The notes under the pieces were generated by a model. The model had not been told where the DNA came from and made no database searches. It saw only the letters and a list, made by a program, of their open reading frames with translations. Source: Candidatus Paracaedibacteraceae bacterium (lineage in GTDB: Bacteria > Pseudomonadota > Alphaproteobacteria > UBA6184). Taken from it: a stretch of DNA of 64,000 nt. Position numbers and translations under genes: made by a program. The stretch is from contig JACKLG010000004.1 of the NCBI GenBank assembly GCA_024236035.1, positions 26,783 through 90,782 of the forward strand, given 5' to 3'. Of the stretch, positions 7,352-17,901 are shown piece by piece. Position 1 is the first letter of the stretch. Every line of letters begins with the position of its first letter.

Positions 7352-10300
7352 TTAAAAATCCATACCCCATTCTAAGCTTATGCCTACTTTGTTTTTATCT
7401 GGAGAGAAAGTAAGTTCAGTTTTTGTTTGGTTGAAAGGCTTAGCTCCTGCTGCGACTGAAACTTTGTCTGTTGATGAGGTTGTGTTATTAAAAGAAATAT
7501 CAACTTTTCCGTAGAAATTTTTAGAAAAATCCTTGCGAATAGATACATATTCTCGTTCTAAGTGGGTCAGGGGGTCTTCTTCTTGATAAAAACCAAGATT
7601 AATAAATGAGCTAATAAAGCTGCTGGAAGCAAAATAATTTAAGGCCTGGAAAGATTGGCTGACTGTGGACGATCTGTTAAAAAATAGCCTTTGCAGTATT
7701 TCTTGCTCTGATAAATTTTTATCAGACACAATTTTTTTTCGAAGATTTGTGGCATCTCCTTCCAAAATAATTTTTACTCGCATATCTTCTAAATTAAGTT
7801 GAGATTCAATATATAGGTCAGGAGAAAGAGTGCCGTCAAAATATACTTCACCGCGCTGAACGTTAAAAAACCGATCAAGAATTCTTAATTGCCCATCTTT
7901 TAAAATAAACTGACCTTTATAAATTGGGTTATTAGAAGTTCCTTCGATAACTAATCGGCCTTTCCAGTTAGAATCCAAGCCTTGTCCATAAATATGGAAT
8001 TTTCGATCTAATGTTAAGTCAATATCATATGTAGTTTGAGAATCTTTCGTCTCTTTTTGAGCAGCTGAAACAGAGGTGGACTCTTGGTGTTGATGTTCTA
8101 CTTTTGCATGATAGATAGGGACTTCATCATCCTCACCAATATATTTTTCAAAGGAGTTAATATCGCCTCTCATATATATTTTTAAGGCATTCAAGGGACC
8201 ATCAATTTTTAGATTACCTGAAACAAATGCAGACATACCCCCCCTGCGGGTCCTGGGCAAATCAATAAAATGAACTTTCGTGAAGTTTATGTCTGCATTT
8301 AAATAAGGTGTTAGGTGGTGTCCTATTCCAAATTTAAACTGTTGTATGTTTCCCCCATGGTTTTGATGGTCTTCAAATGTGGCTGGAGCAGTTAAGAAAA
8401 ACTGTCCTTTTTTAGTCGCTAAATTAAAGTTGATACTATGTAATTTTAACCCGATGTTTTCCCTTGTGTATCCACCGTCTTTTATTTTTATGTGTCCTTT
8501 TGAGTCTTGATTATCGATAGTGCCGTATAAAGATAGATTTGCATCTATTTCACCACTAAATTTATCATAATTTAAGTCAAATATTTTGTGTAGCTTATCT
8601 ATCTTGCCTTGCGCCATCAGGTTTGTGGAAAAGGGACGGTAGGGATCTAATCTAACATTAAACGGCTGTAACACCATTTGAACTGGGTAGGACCCATGTA
8701 GAGTAAGTTGGAGATCATTACTGCTTATAGAAAAATCTGTAGTGAGAGACCCTCTATCTAAAGAGGCGATTATTTCTGTTGAATAACTATCGCTTTGAGT
8801 CGTTGCTGAAAATCTAATAGAAGGGTTTGTTTTTTGTCCATATGCATGAAGAGTGCCATTAATATCACCTTTTAAAGGGTATTTTCCACTAGTTAAATTA
8901 TACAATAAATCAGAGGAAACTTTTTCGAGTGCAATCTGTAGATCAATGGTTTCGGGTAGGATCTTTCCGGAGAAGTCGATCGTGCCAGTGGTCGTGTTGA
9001 TTTTTGTTTTTCCGATAATTAAGTTATCCGCTTTAAGATAGATTTGCGTGGGGTGTGCTAATAAAATTTTGTGATGGCCCAACTGTATAGCTGCAGTATC
9101 TAACTCGATTTTATTAAGATTTAATATAGAGAATGCTAGGTTTCCTCGAAGAGCTTGTTCTGCAAACCCTGTCATTGATATTGTAGTGGAAAAATGATCT
9201 AAGGCACCATTCGTGTTTGCATTAAATTCTTCAATAATAGTATTATAGGCGGTTGCTTTTTTTGCATTTAACGTTAATTGTATAGTGTTTGTTTTTCCAA
9301 ACATTATGCTGCCAGAAATATTTCCAGCTTGTGCAGAAAGGTTGTCGAAAATCAATTTATGAAAATCTCCAGAAAAAGTAATAGATGGATCTTTTTGATC
9401 TAGCACAAGCTGGCCTAAAATTGATGCGGTGCCAGCTGTTTTTCGATAAGGAAAAAGGTCTCCTAAATTGAAGGTATAAAAATGCCAGTCTAGATGTCCG
9501 TCTCCGTTGGTGATATCGATGGTACCATTGCCTTCTATAAAAGTTTCTTTATGAATGGCTCTGAAAACATCCATATTAAATACTTGCTGCTTAGAATCGA
9601 AATTTCCTCCGATTTCTATATTTACGTTCTTATCTTCAAACTTTCCTTTAATTTCTCCTGTTATTTTTAGTTGTTGTTGAGGATCCAGTTTTATGGAGAG
9701 TTGATCAATTGACCAAGGTTGTTTTTTTGGAGACGCATTTTTGCCTAAAATAAGCCAATGTCCATTTTGACGTTTAGTTTCAATATGAAATATGTTTGAT
9801 AAAACCTCACCGGAAAGATTTATTTTGGGAACATCTGCTATTACAACATTTCCCGCAATATTTCCAGCATTTCCAGAGATAGAAAAACTAATTGTAGGGG
9901 TTTGAGTGATTGTGTTGGGATCTATTTTTGCTTTTAGGGTGATTAAAGCATATTCTTTATATTTTTCAGATAGAGGAAGGCTACCCTTCCCTTCTGCGTG
10001 TAATTGAAGAGATTCAAAAGTTTTATTTAGGGAAAAGGGCACGTCTAAACCAAAAATACTTTCTTTTCCTTTGTATAAAGTGCTTTTTGTTTTTCCGGTA
10101 AGTAAACGTTTTTTAGTGTTTAATGAAAAGTCAGTTGTAGCTTTTAGTGTGTATTCTGTTGCTATAGGGATTGATATAGTAAACGTTTTGCTGGACAGGA
10201 TGTTATTAACAAAGAAAAAATCACCTGAAAGTTTTAGGGAAGGTTGATTGCCTATTTTTAAGTCACAATTATTTAATGTGAACTTCTCTAAATCTTGCGT

Positions 10301-11161
10301 AGTTTTTACTGTGCCGGAAAACTTAATATTTTTATCTTTTTCTGTATAAGATACGTTAGAAAAAATATTAATGTATAGAGGGTTTTCTGAGGAGCTTGTT
10401 TGAACATTTGCAGTGATTTTTTTGTTGCCAAACTGTGTGGTTAAGATGCCTTTAAAACTATTCAGTTCTCCTTGTCCTTTTACATTAACGTAAGATGTTT
10501 CACTTAAGTTAGGAATCAAATAAGCAAGTAGGCCATTAGTTTCCTTTGCAGATAGATTGATGTTTAAGGTAGGGGCTTTGTTGGCAGCCCCATAAGCATA
10601 ACTTACGTTTGCTTGTACCACATTTGTTTTTTGATGAAGATTTGTGAGCTGTAATTTGAAGTCAACTCCAGTTTCTTTGTTGCTGGTTTCTCCTGTCAAG
10701 GCATACCTAAAAATATGTTTTGCCGTGTGATACTGTGCACGTCTAATATTAATATTAGAAACATAGCCAAATGGAATTATAGGAGGACTGTTTGAGGTTG
10801 AGATAGTAGCAGAAGTAGATTGATTTTCATAATAGTCTAATTGATCAACGTCTAAAGTGTAGATTTCAATAAACCGGTTCAAGATAAACTTTTTTAGGGA
10901 CCAATTAAGATCTAGCTTTTTTACAGCCAAAATAGGGTTAGCGTTTTCGTAAAGTTCAATGTTGTTAAAAGAAAAGTAAAAAGGAAAAAGACCTGAAAAG
11001 CCATCTATTTTTATGGACTGACTTTTATTAAGTACAAATGTGTTTATAATGTATGTTTGAATAGGGGCAAATTGTAAAGCAATGCCAAGTAATAGGGCAC
11101 ATAAACACAGAGCCCTAAACACTACAAAACTTATTTTTATTGCTTGCCCTAAAACTTTCAT
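7352..11161 (-). CDS. tamB: Translocation and assembly module protein TamB (DUF490/AsmA-like)
   Basis: Large inner-membrane-anchored periplasmic protein, 1269 aa, which bridges to TamA and is implicated in outer-membrane protein insertion and lipid transport. A single N-terminal hydrophobic anchor (about residues 10-32) is followed by long beta-rich, repetitive sequence typical of bridge-like proteins. The C-terminal region with GTLSPDLYIESQLNLED and EILQRLFFNRSS matches the TamB (DUF490) domain. The ATG overlaps the TamA stop by 1 nt. The tamA-tamB order supports the assignment. Confidence 0.9.
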   Translation of the reverse strand: MKVLGQAIKISFVVFRALCLCALLLGIALQFAPIQTYIINTFVLNKSQSIKIDGFSGLFPFYFSFNNIELYENANPILAVKKLDLNWSLKKFILNRFIEIYTLDVDQLDYYENQSTSATISTSNSPPIIPFGYVSNINIRRAQYHTAKHIFRYALTGETSNKETGVDFKLQLTNLHQKTNVVQANVSYAYGAANKAPTLNINLSAKETNGLLAYLIPNLSETSYVNVKGQGELNSFKGILTTQFGNKKITANVQTSSSENPLYINIFSNVSYTEKDKNIKFSGTVKTTQDLEKFTLNNCDLKIGNQPSLKLSGDFFFVNNILSSKTFTISIPIATEYTLKATTDFSLNTKKRLLTGKTKSTLYKGKESIFGLDVPFSLNKTFESLQLHAEGKGSLPLSEKYKEYALITLKAKIDPNTITQTPTISFSISGNAGNIAGNVVIADVPKINLSGEVLSNIFHIETKRQNGHWLILGKNASPKKQPWSIDQLSIKLDPQQQLKITGEIKGKFEDKNVNIEIGGNFDSKQQVFNMDVFRAIHKETFIEGNGTIDITNGDGHLDWHFYTFNLGDLFPYRKTAGTASILGQLVLDQKDPSITFSGDFHKLIFDNLSAQAGNISGSIMFGKTNTIQLTLNAKKATAYNTIIEEFNANTNGALDHFSTTISMTGFAEQALRGNLAFSILNLNKIELDTAAIQLGHHKILLAHPTQIYLKADNLIIGKTKINTTTGTIDFSGKILPETIDLQIALEKVSSDLLYNLTSGKYPLKGDINGTLHAYGQKTNPSIRFSATTQSDSYSTEIIASLDRGSLTTDFSISSNDLQLTLHGSYPVQMVLQPFNVRLDPYRPFSTNLMAQGKIDKLHKIFDLNYDKFSGEIDANLSLYGTIDNQDSKGHIKIKDGGYTRENIGLKLHSINFNLATKKGQFFLTAPATFEDHQNHGGNIQQFKFGIGHHLTPYLNADINFTKVHFIDLPRTRRGGMSAFVSGNLKIDGPLNALKIYMRGDINSFEKYIGEDDEVPIYHAKVEHQHQESTSVSAAQKETKDSQTTYDIDLTLDRKFHIYGQGLDSNWKGRLVIEGTSNNPIYKGQFILKDGQLRILDRFFNVQRGEVYFDGTLSPDLYIESQLNLEDMRVKIILEGDATNLRKKIVSDKNLSEQEILQRLFFNRSSTVSQSFQALNYFASSSFISSFINLGFYQEEDPLTHLEREYVSIRKDFSKNFYGKVDISFNNTTSSTDKVSVAAGAKPFNQTKTELTFSPDKNKVGISLEWGMDF

Positions 11162-12984
11162 TAAAATGCTTGTCCAAACGAAATATAAAATTTAAACTCT
11201 TTTTTATCCTCTGGCAAAAGATCACCTAAAGGATATGCAATATCTATCCGCAAGGGACCAAACCCCATAAAGTAAAAAATGCTTACCCCTCCATCCCAAT
11301 ATAAATCAGAAAACTTATGAATTCCTTTAAAAACATTTTCTTCTTCAGAAATTTGGCCACCTTCTAAAAAACACGCAGCCCAAAGAGATCCATATATTTT
11401 AAATCTTGGTTCTATCCCGATTGCAATTGAGGATAAACCACCGCGAGGTACAAATTTTTCAGGATTATTATGAAGTGGATCCATGTTTCCTATAGAATTT
11501 TTATTATATCCTCTAAGATCTTGGCTTCCACCTAAATATAAACGTTTATCCATTGGTGATTCATCAAATGAAATGCCATATAATGCACTCCACCTAGCCC
11601 AGCTGGCTAAGATAAGGCCATTATTGATTATGGGCAAATAAATACTTCCCTTTATTGAAAAGCTTTGCAAGGTATTTTCGGAATTAAAGAAAGGCGTCCA
11701 AGTGGCTTCTATTTGTGTTCCAAAATCAGAAAAAATTTTATCTTCTCTTGAATCTATACGCAAGTTAAAAGGCGTGCCAAAAAAATCATAGGAATTTTTC
11801 TTAAGGTCAGTTTGTCGTTCCAGTGAATATTTTTCATAAAGAAGACCAAGATTTATTTCTATGTTTTTGGTAATGTTATATTCAAGCCCTAATCCCCCAT
11901 CAATGCCTAAACGTGAATACGCTTCATAGGTGCGACGTTCTCCACTAAAAAAAAGGCGTCCATTGGTGTTGAAGAAGATAAAGTGAGGCTTTTTTATAAA
12001 GATATTTAAGTCTTGGACGATGTTAGACAGGATGGTGTTAATTTCAAACTTTTCGTTGGCTCCAGCGATGTTGTTATGTGTGAATTTTGGTATAATACCA
12101 ATTTCATAGCGATTTGTTTCTGAGCTGGATAGGGCAATATTTCCATATAGGTTAAATTGTAAATGCTTAGGCTTACCCTCTGTTAGGTTTATATTGAGAG
12201 GAAATTCATTTGCTTCGGTGGGGTTTGCCGGTGTTATTAATACACTTTCAAATAAGCCTGTCTCTTTAAGTAAAGATTCGGTTTCATTTATGTGATCAAT
12301 ATTATAAGTGTCACCAGCTTTCCAGCGAATAAATTTTTCGACGTAATCTTGTTTTACATTTTTTAGTCCTGCAATTGTATAGGCTCCAAATTTTCCTTTG
12401 GGGCCGGTTGTGTATGAATATGTAATATTTGCGAACAAGGCGGCATGATTAATTGTGACAAGTTCATCCAAGGTATCAACGAAAGCGTACCCCTTCTGTT
12501 TTAGATATAGGGCAATCGTGTTTTTATCTTTTAGTATTAGTTCATTAATTACAGGGGCGTTTTTGCGTGCTGCAAGTATTTCTGTGGGGATCGGGAATTT
12601 TTTACCATTCACAAATACTTTTATTCGATTAATAGTATAGCGTTCGCCTGAATCCACATGGATTACTATTTTATAGTTAGGAGCTGCACTTGTATCAATT
12701 TCTGGAAATATTAAAACGTCATGAAATCCATAAGATTTCAAGTAATCCGTTATATGATTTATATCATCCTGTAAAATATCTCTTAATATTCCTTCAGATC
12801 CGGGGGAAAAATCAGAATCTGGGTTTATTAATTGAGAAAGAGTTTTAGAAGCGGCTTCAATTTCGGGGAACTCCTCTAATCCTACCAATTTAATCTCATA
12901 CATTAAGGTAGAACTATTTTCTGCGCTGACAGAAGCTAGAATAATAAAAAATATAGAGATAAATCTTATGAATATATTTGCCAT
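11161..12984 (-). CDS. tamA: Outer-membrane translocation and assembly protein TamA (Omp85/BamA superfamily)
   Basis: Outer-membrane Omp85 protein, 607 aa. It has an N-terminal signal peptide (about residues 1-21, ending SVSA), a POTRA-type region to about residue 275 (for example GLKNVKQDYVEKFIRWKAGD), then a 16-strand-type barrel. KRLYLGGSQDLRGYNKNSIG is the conserved (V/I)RG(F/Y)-like loop motif near the barrel C-terminus, and FGPLRIDIAYPLG the last strands. It overlaps dnaQ by 19 nt and tamB by 1 nt. BamA is less likely because of the shorter length and the tamB neighbour. Confidence 0.9.
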   Translation of the reverse strand: MANIFIRFISIFFIILASVSAENSSTLMYEIKLVGLEEFPEIEAASKTLSQLINPDSDFSPGSEGILRDILQDDINHITDYLKSYGFHDVLIFPEIDTSAAPNYKIVIHVDSGERYTINRIKVFVNGKKFPIPTEILAARKNAPVINELILKDKNTIALYLKQKGYAFVDTLDELVTINHAALFANITYSYTTGPKGKFGAYTIAGLKNVKQDYVEKFIRWKAGDTYNIDHINETESLLKETGLFESVLITPANPTEANEFPLNINLTEGKPKHLQFNLYGNIALSSSETNRYEIGIIPKFTHNNIAGANEKFEINTILSNIVQDLNIFIKKPHFIFFNTNGRLFFSGERRTYEAYSRLGIDGGLGLEYNITKNIEINLGLLYEKYSLERQTDLKKNSYDFFGTPFNLRIDSREDKIFSDFGTQIEATWTPFFNSENTLQSFSIKGSIYLPIINNGLILASWARWSALYGISFDESPMDKRLYLGGSQDLRGYNKNSIGNMDPLHNNPEKFVPRGGLSSIAIGIEPRFKIYGSLWAACFLEGGQISEEENVFKGIHKFSDLYWDGGVSIFYFMGFGPLRIDIAYPLGDLLPEDKKEFKFYISFGQAF

Positions 12985-13652
12985 TTAGGGTTCTTAATTT
13001 TTGTTATTAAATTACCATGTTCTGTTATTTCATTTTCAGAGGGCTTAAAGCTGCGATATGCAAACTCTACCGGAGCGTGTTCTGTTGTTGCCTCTGTGAC
13101 TTGGGCGCCTTCTTCTTGTAATACAAACGTAGGTTGCCTACCACCTTTTAGATATAAATAGACATCCGCTAATAATTGAGAGTCCAATAATGCGCCGTGG
13201 TATTCACGATGCGAATTGTTGACTCCGTATTTTTTACATAACGCATCTAAACTATTGCGCCCCCCAGGGTTTTGTTTCCGGGCAATTTCTAAAGTATCAA
13301 CTACCCGAGAGCGGTCAATTAAAGAGTGGCCTGTTCGCTCCATTTCCCAGTCTAAGAATTTCATATCAAAGCTGGCATTATGTATTACTAATTTAGAATC
13401 ATCACCGATAAACGTTAAAAATTCTAAAACAACTTCTTGAAATTTTGGATGATTTATCAAAAAGTCATTAGACAAGCCGTGAACATTGAATGCTTCCATG
13501 GGCATGTCGCGTTCGGGATTAATGTATTGATGATAGACCTTACCTGTTGGTACCAAATTGATTAGCTCTACGCAACCGATTTCCACAATCCTGTGTCCTG
13601 CATAGGGGTCTAATCCTGTAGTTTCAGTATCTAAAATAATTTCACGCGTCAT
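12966..13652 (-). CDS. dnaQ: DNA polymerase III epsilon subunit (3'-5' proofreading exonuclease)
   Basis: DEDDh exonuclease, 228 aa. The acidic residues are D8 and E10 in DTETTG, HNASFD, and HREYHGALLDSQLLADVY with the general-base His and the last Asp. The C-terminal tail (about 50 residues) would hold the alpha-subunit binding segment. It is coupled to lipB by a 4-nt ATGA overlap and to tamA by 19 nt. Confidence 0.93.
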   Translation of the reverse strand: MTREIILDTETTGLDPYAGHRIVEIGCVELINLVPTGKVYHQYINPERDMPMEAFNVHGLSNDFLINHPKFQEVVLEFLTFIGDDSKLVIHNASFDMKFLDWEMERTGHSLIDRSRVVDTLEIARKQNPGGRNSLDALCKKYGVNNSHREYHGALLDSQLLADVYLYLKGGRQPTFVLQEEGAQVTEATTEHAPVEFAYRSFKPSENEITEHGNLITKIKNPKWQIYS

Positions 13653-14296
13653 TCTATAATTTTGGTTCCAAACACCTTACAAAATTCTTTTATTAAAATT
13701 TCATCCAACTGTTGAGTTGTTATATTCAGGCCCTCTTTTTCTAAAGAGGTAACGCCATGGTTTTTTATACCACATGGAACGATATTTTGAAAATGCTTAA
13801 GGTCGGGATTAAGATTAATAGCAACCCCATGGAAGCAGATCCATTTTTTTACTCGCAAACCGATTGCGGCAATTTTATTTTCGGTATGATTTTCTTTGTT
13901 GTAAACCCAAATACCTATGCGGTCTGAATTTGTATGAGTATCTAACCCACAAACTTTAAATGTATTAATTAGCCACTGTTCCAACTGACGCACAAAATAA
14001 CGTATATCTTTTTTTAATAGAGTTAGATTTAGCATAATATATACTATCCGTTGGCCAGGCCCATGATATGTGTATTTCCCCCCGCGGTTAGTTTGATGCA
14101 CAGGTATATTTTGTGTGTTAATAAGATCGGTATCTGTAGCGCTGGTTCCAGCAGTAAGGGTGGGAGGGTGTTCAAGAAGCCATAAACATCCAGGAGCTTT
14201 GTCACTTAAGATAAGGTCCACATATTGTTCCATAAAGTTTAGAGCTTCGAGGTATTCTATTTGTTCATAAGAACGAATGAGGCGCATAGGGATCAT
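13649..14296 (-). CDS. lipB: Octanoyl-[ACP]:protein N-octanoyltransferase LipB
   Basis: Transfers octanoate from acyl carrier protein to lipoyl domains, 215 aa. The motifs LLEHPPTLTAG, NRGGKYTYHGPGQ, the lysine motif KIAAIGLRVKKWICFHGVAI and the cysteine motif IVPCGI are all present. Overlaps of 4 nt with recJ upstream and dnaQ downstream put it inside one operon. lipA is not in the window. Confidence 0.95.
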   Translation of the reverse strand: MIPMRLIRSYEQIEYLEALNFMEQYVDLILSDKAPGCLWLLEHPPTLTAGTSATDTDLINTQNIPVHQTNRGGKYTYHGPGQRIVYIMLNLTLLKKDIRYFVRQLEQWLINTFKVCGLDTHTNSDRIGIWVYNKENHTENKIAAIGLRVKKWICFHGVAINLNPDLKHFQNIVPCGIKNHGVTSLEKEGLNITTQQLDEILIKEFCKVFGTKIIE

Positions 14297-16065
14297 TGCG
14301 GCATCCTTGCGTCTTCAATATGTATTTTTAATGTTGTTCTATCTTGCCAGGTATCTTTTTTAAAAGTGCCCAATAAATCAACCTGTTTGTACAGATTGCT
14401 GAGTAAGAAATTTCCTAATGAGGCTTGAAACGCATTGAAAATAATAGCTTCTGCGGTTTTTCCTGAGATAGGGTCTTCAATAAAACATCGAATGTGTTTT
14501 TCTTGCATTACAATAACTTTTTTTAGAGTTACATTTGAGAATACAAACTTGGGAGACGGGTTTCCTGAGCCAAATGGGCCTATCTGTTCAATTTGACTGT
14601 GCAGGTCTAATGTTAAGCTATTTAAAGAAAAATACCCATCAAATATACGCTTGGGGGTGCTGTCTTGGGACGTTAAACAGGTTGTTACATGTTGGTGCAT
14701 GAATTCTGTAAATACTTTGATTTGAGAAACCTGAAGGCTAAAACCTCCTGCCATTGGGTGACCGCCGCCTTGTAAGATACAGTTGCTTTGATGGGCCAGG
14801 TGAATGGCGTGGCCAATGTCGAACCCAGGAATGGACCGAGCAGATGCTTTGCCTTCGCCAGTTATGGCATCAATTGCAATTACGAAGGTAGGTTTGTAGT
14901 ATTTATCTTTTAATTTTCCGGCCACAATGCCTATGACTCCTTGGTGCCAGTTTTCGCTGCTTACAACAATGATGGATTTGTTGGGGTCAACTTGCGCATC
15001 AGCTTCTGTCAGGGTGTTTTCTTGTAAGAGTTTGCGCTCCTCATTTAAAACATTTAATTCCTGAGCTGCTTTCATCACCTCTTCATCGTTTTCGCTGGAT
15101 AAAAGTATGGTTCCCAAGGATGCGGTACCAATGCGGCCACCTGCATTGATTCTAGGCCCAATTACAAACCCAAGATGGTAAGGGGTGAGTGTATTGCGGT
15201 CAATATTTAATAATGACATTAAATACTGTAAACCTTTGTTTTGTGTGGTAGATAATACCTTTAATCCTTGTGAGACAAAGGCCCTGTTGAGACCGGTTAA
15301 AGACACCACATCACAGACCGTTCCTAAAGCAACAATATCTAAAAGAGAAATTAAGTTGGGTTCTGGAAATTCAGTAAAATAGTTTTGCTTTCGTAATGCG
15401 CTGGTTACAGCGATGCAGCTTAAAAAGCTTATACCTACAGCGGCTAAATGCTTGAGTTTGCTGGTTTCGTCTATTCGATTCGGATTGACTAAAGCAATAC
15501 ATTCTGGATGCTGGTGTGTGCCAGCGTGATGATCAATTACAATTACGTCTACGCCCAAATGCTTTGCGGCAGAGATAGGTTCAAATGACAAGGTTCCACA
15601 GTCTACAGTAATAATTAATTTGGTTCCGTTGTTAGCAATTTTTTTAAAAGCTTCTGTGTTTGGGCCATAGCCTTCTTGTTGGCGGTCAGGGATATAGAAA
15701 TCAACATCTGCATTAAGCATTCTGAAGAAACGAATTAATAAAGCGGTAGAGGTAGCCCCGTCCACATCATAATCGCCATAGACAGTAATTTTATCATGTT
15801 GGTGGAGGGCTATTATAATGCGTTCCACTGCTTGATGCATGTCTTTTAGTAAAAAGGGGTCGTCTAAAAAATGTTTAAGTGTGGGGTTTAAAAAATGATA
15901 TGCATCTTCTGGTGCAATGTTTCGAGATGTAATTAAGTCGCAAATAATTTGAGGATAGTCTTTTTGCGCTTTTAATTTAGCAGCGAGCTGAGTATCAATA
16001 TTATTCTGTACCCAAGCATAGCCCAAGATAGATTTTTGTAACGTGTAAGATTTTTCTGGTGTCAT
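14293..16065 (-). CDS. recJ: Single-stranded-DNA-specific exonuclease RecJ
   Basis: 5'-3' ssDNA exonuclease for recombination and mismatch repair, 590 aa. The DHH phosphoesterase motifs are VYGDYDVDGATSTALL, IITVDCG, VIVIDHHAGTH and GPRINAGGRIG. GGHPMAGGFSL marks the DHHA1 domain, and the C-terminal region with IGPFGSGNPSPKF is the OB-like domain. It heads the recJ-lipB-dnaQ-tamA-tamB run and is divergent from phaC across 81 bp that must hold both promoters. Confidence 0.95.
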   Translation of the reverse strand: MTPEKSYTLQKSILGYAWVQNNIDTQLAAKLKAQKDYPQIICDLITSRNIAPEDAYHFLNPTLKHFLDDPFLLKDMHQAVERIIIALHQHDKITVYGDYDVDGATSTALLIRFFRMLNADVDFYIPDRQQEGYGPNTEAFKKIANNGTKLIITVDCGTLSFEPISAAKHLGVDVIVIDHHAGTHQHPECIALVNPNRIDETSKLKHLAAVGISFLSCIAVTSALRKQNYFTEFPEPNLISLLDIVALGTVCDVVSLTGLNRAFVSQGLKVLSTTQNKGLQYLMSLLNIDRNTLTPYHLGFVIGPRINAGGRIGTASLGTILLSSENDEEVMKAAQELNVLNEERKLLQENTLTEADAQVDPNKSIIVVSSENWHQGVIGIVAGKLKDKYYKPTFVIAIDAITGEGKASARSIPGFDIGHAIHLAHQSNCILQGGGHPMAGGFSLQVSQIKVFTEFMHQHVTTCLTSQDSTPKRIFDGYFSLNSLTLDLHSQIEQIGPFGSGNPSPKFVFSNVTLKKVIVMQEKHIRCFIEDPISGKTAEAIIFNAFQASLGNFLLSNLYKQVDLLGTFKKDTWQDRTTLKIHIEDARMPQ

Positions 16066-16146
16066 CTTAATAAATCAGTAATAGTATAGATATTAAATTG
16101 TAAGCAATTCACAATATAACAAAATAAATAATAATTTAAAACAAAC

Positions 16147-17874
16147 ATGCAAAGTAATAAAAACAACCTCTTTAGTTTTTGGTCTCAATTTGAGGCCTCG
16201 TCTAACCGACGCAATCCATTCATGGATCCAGACATTTTTATAAATAGTATGTCGATAGCGGTTCAAAAAATAATGAAAAATCCAGAGAAATGTAAAGAAG
16301 TTCAAACCACTTTGCAAAAAACTTCAAATACTTTAACTGAATATATTATAGAAAGAATGAAAGGTGAAGAGGTTGAGCCTCCAATAATCACTTCTGCACG
16401 TGATAAGCGCTTTAGTCATGATCAGTGGGACAGTAATTTATTTTTTGATATTATGAAGCAGTCTTATCTTGTTTTTTCTGATTGGTTTGATAAAACTTTA
16501 AATGATGAAGATTTAGATATTGACCCAGCGACTAAAAAACAAATCCGCTTTTATACTCAGCAAATTGTACATGCTGCTGCGCCCAGTAATTTTGCATTTT
16601 TAAATCCCTCTGTTATGGAGGAGGCTGTTAAAACAGGTGGGGCTAGTATCATGAAAGGTTTTATGACGCTGATGGAGGACTTGCAAAAGGGCAAGGATCC
16701 AGACATGACAGACATGAAACATTTTAAGTTGGGTGAAAATATTGCAACTACTAAAGGGGCGGTTGTTTTTAGAAATGATTTGATAGAGCTTATACAATAT
16801 AACCCGACCACAGAAAAAGCATTTAAAAAGCCTTTGTTAGTGGTGCCACCATGGATTAATAAATATTACGTATTTGATTTGGCAGAAGAAAAATCTATGG
16901 TTCGTTGGTTGGTGGATCAGGGTCGAACGGTATTTATTATTTCATGGGTTAACCCAGATGCTTCTCAACGTTATAAAACAATGGAAGCGTTTGTACTGGA
17001 AGGCCCAAAAGCTGCCATTGAGGCAATTAAAAATATTACGGGTGAAGACAGTGTAGATGCTATGGGATACTGTTTAGGTGGGACCCTTTTAGTGTGTTTG
17101 GCTTCGTATTTTTCTAACTTCAATAAAAAAGATCTTGCATCTTTAACTTTGTTAACCACATTGACGGAGTTTTCAGAAGCAGGGGATTTAACTGCATTTA
17201 TGAGTGAAGATTATGTAAATCGTATAGAGGCGATAATGCAGGAAGACGGATATTTAAGTGGGAAAATAATGGCGCGCACCTTTAACATGTTGCGCCCCTC
17301 TGAGCTGGTTTGGTCTTATGTGGTTAATAATTATTATTTAGGTAAAGATCCGGTTCCATTTGATTTTTTGTATTGGAATTCAGATAACACGAATATGCCT
17401 GAGGCAATGCATAGTAATTTGTTGCGTCTTTTTTATCAAAGTAATGTATTAAGTCAGCCTGGAAAATATAAAATAGATGGTGTTGGAATTGATCTTTCTA
17501 ACATTACAATTCCTGTTTATATGATGTCCACAAAAGATGACCATATTGCGCCTTGGAAAGCTACGTATAATGGGGTGCATTTAATGAAAAATGCAAACTT
17601 AACTTTTGTGCTGGGTGGGTCTGGGCATGTAGCGGGGGTGATAAATCCTCCCCAAAAAAATAAATATAATTATTGGGAAAATAAAAAATTAGATGATGAA
17701 GCTGATATATGGTTTGCAGAAGCAGTAGAGCATGCCGGATCATGGTGGCCACATTGGCACAAATGGTTGGAAGGTTTGAATAGTGCTAAGGTTAATTCTA
17801 GGACGGTTGGCACTCAAGAGTATCCTGCTCTTTGTGAGGCGCCGGGTACATATGTGTTTAAACCTTGCAAATAA
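16147..17874 (+). CDS. phaC: Class I poly(R)-hydroxyalkanoate synthase
   Basis: Polymerises 3-hydroxyacyl-CoA into storage polyester, 575 aa, the usual class I length. The lipase-like box MGYCLGG has the nucleophile at Cys309; the other triad residues are Asp464 (MMSTKDDHIAP) and His494 (GGSGHVAG). VPPWINKYYVFDL and WVNPDASQRYKTM are conserved PhaC motifs. The first ATG is used; no strong Shine-Dalgarno is visible. No phaA, phaB, phaR, phasin or depolymerase lies nearby, so PHA precursors must be supplied from elsewhere. It is divergent from recJ. Confidence 0.95.
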   Translation: MQSNKNNLFSFWSQFEASSNRRNPFMDPDIFINSMSIAVQKIMKNPEKCKEVQTTLQKTSNTLTEYIIERMKGEEVEPPIITSARDKRFSHDQWDSNLFFDIMKQSYLVFSDWFDKTLNDEDLDIDPATKKQIRFYTQQIVHAAAPSNFAFLNPSVMEEAVKTGGASIMKGFMTLMEDLQKGKDPDMTDMKHFKLGENIATTKGAVVFRNDLIELIQYNPTTEKAFKKPLLVVPPWINKYYVFDLAEEKSMVRWLVDQGRTVFIISWVNPDASQRYKTMEAFVLEGPKAAIEAIKNITGEDSVDAMGYCLGGTLLVCLASYFSNFNKKDLASLTLLTTLTEFSEAGDLTAFMSEDYVNRIEAIMQEDGYLSGKIMARTFNMLRPSELVWSYVVNNYYLGKDPVPFDFLYWNSDNTNMPEAMHSNLLRLFYQSNVLSQPGKYKIDGVGIDLSNITIPVYMMSTKDDHIAPWKATYNGVHLMKNANLTFVLGGSGHVAGVINPPQKNKYNYWENKKLDDEADIWFAEAVEHAGSWWPHWHKWLEGLNSAKVNSRTVGTQEYPALCEAPGTYVFKPCK

Positions 17875-17901
17875 TTTTATTGGAAAGTGTACTTAGCATG
17901 T

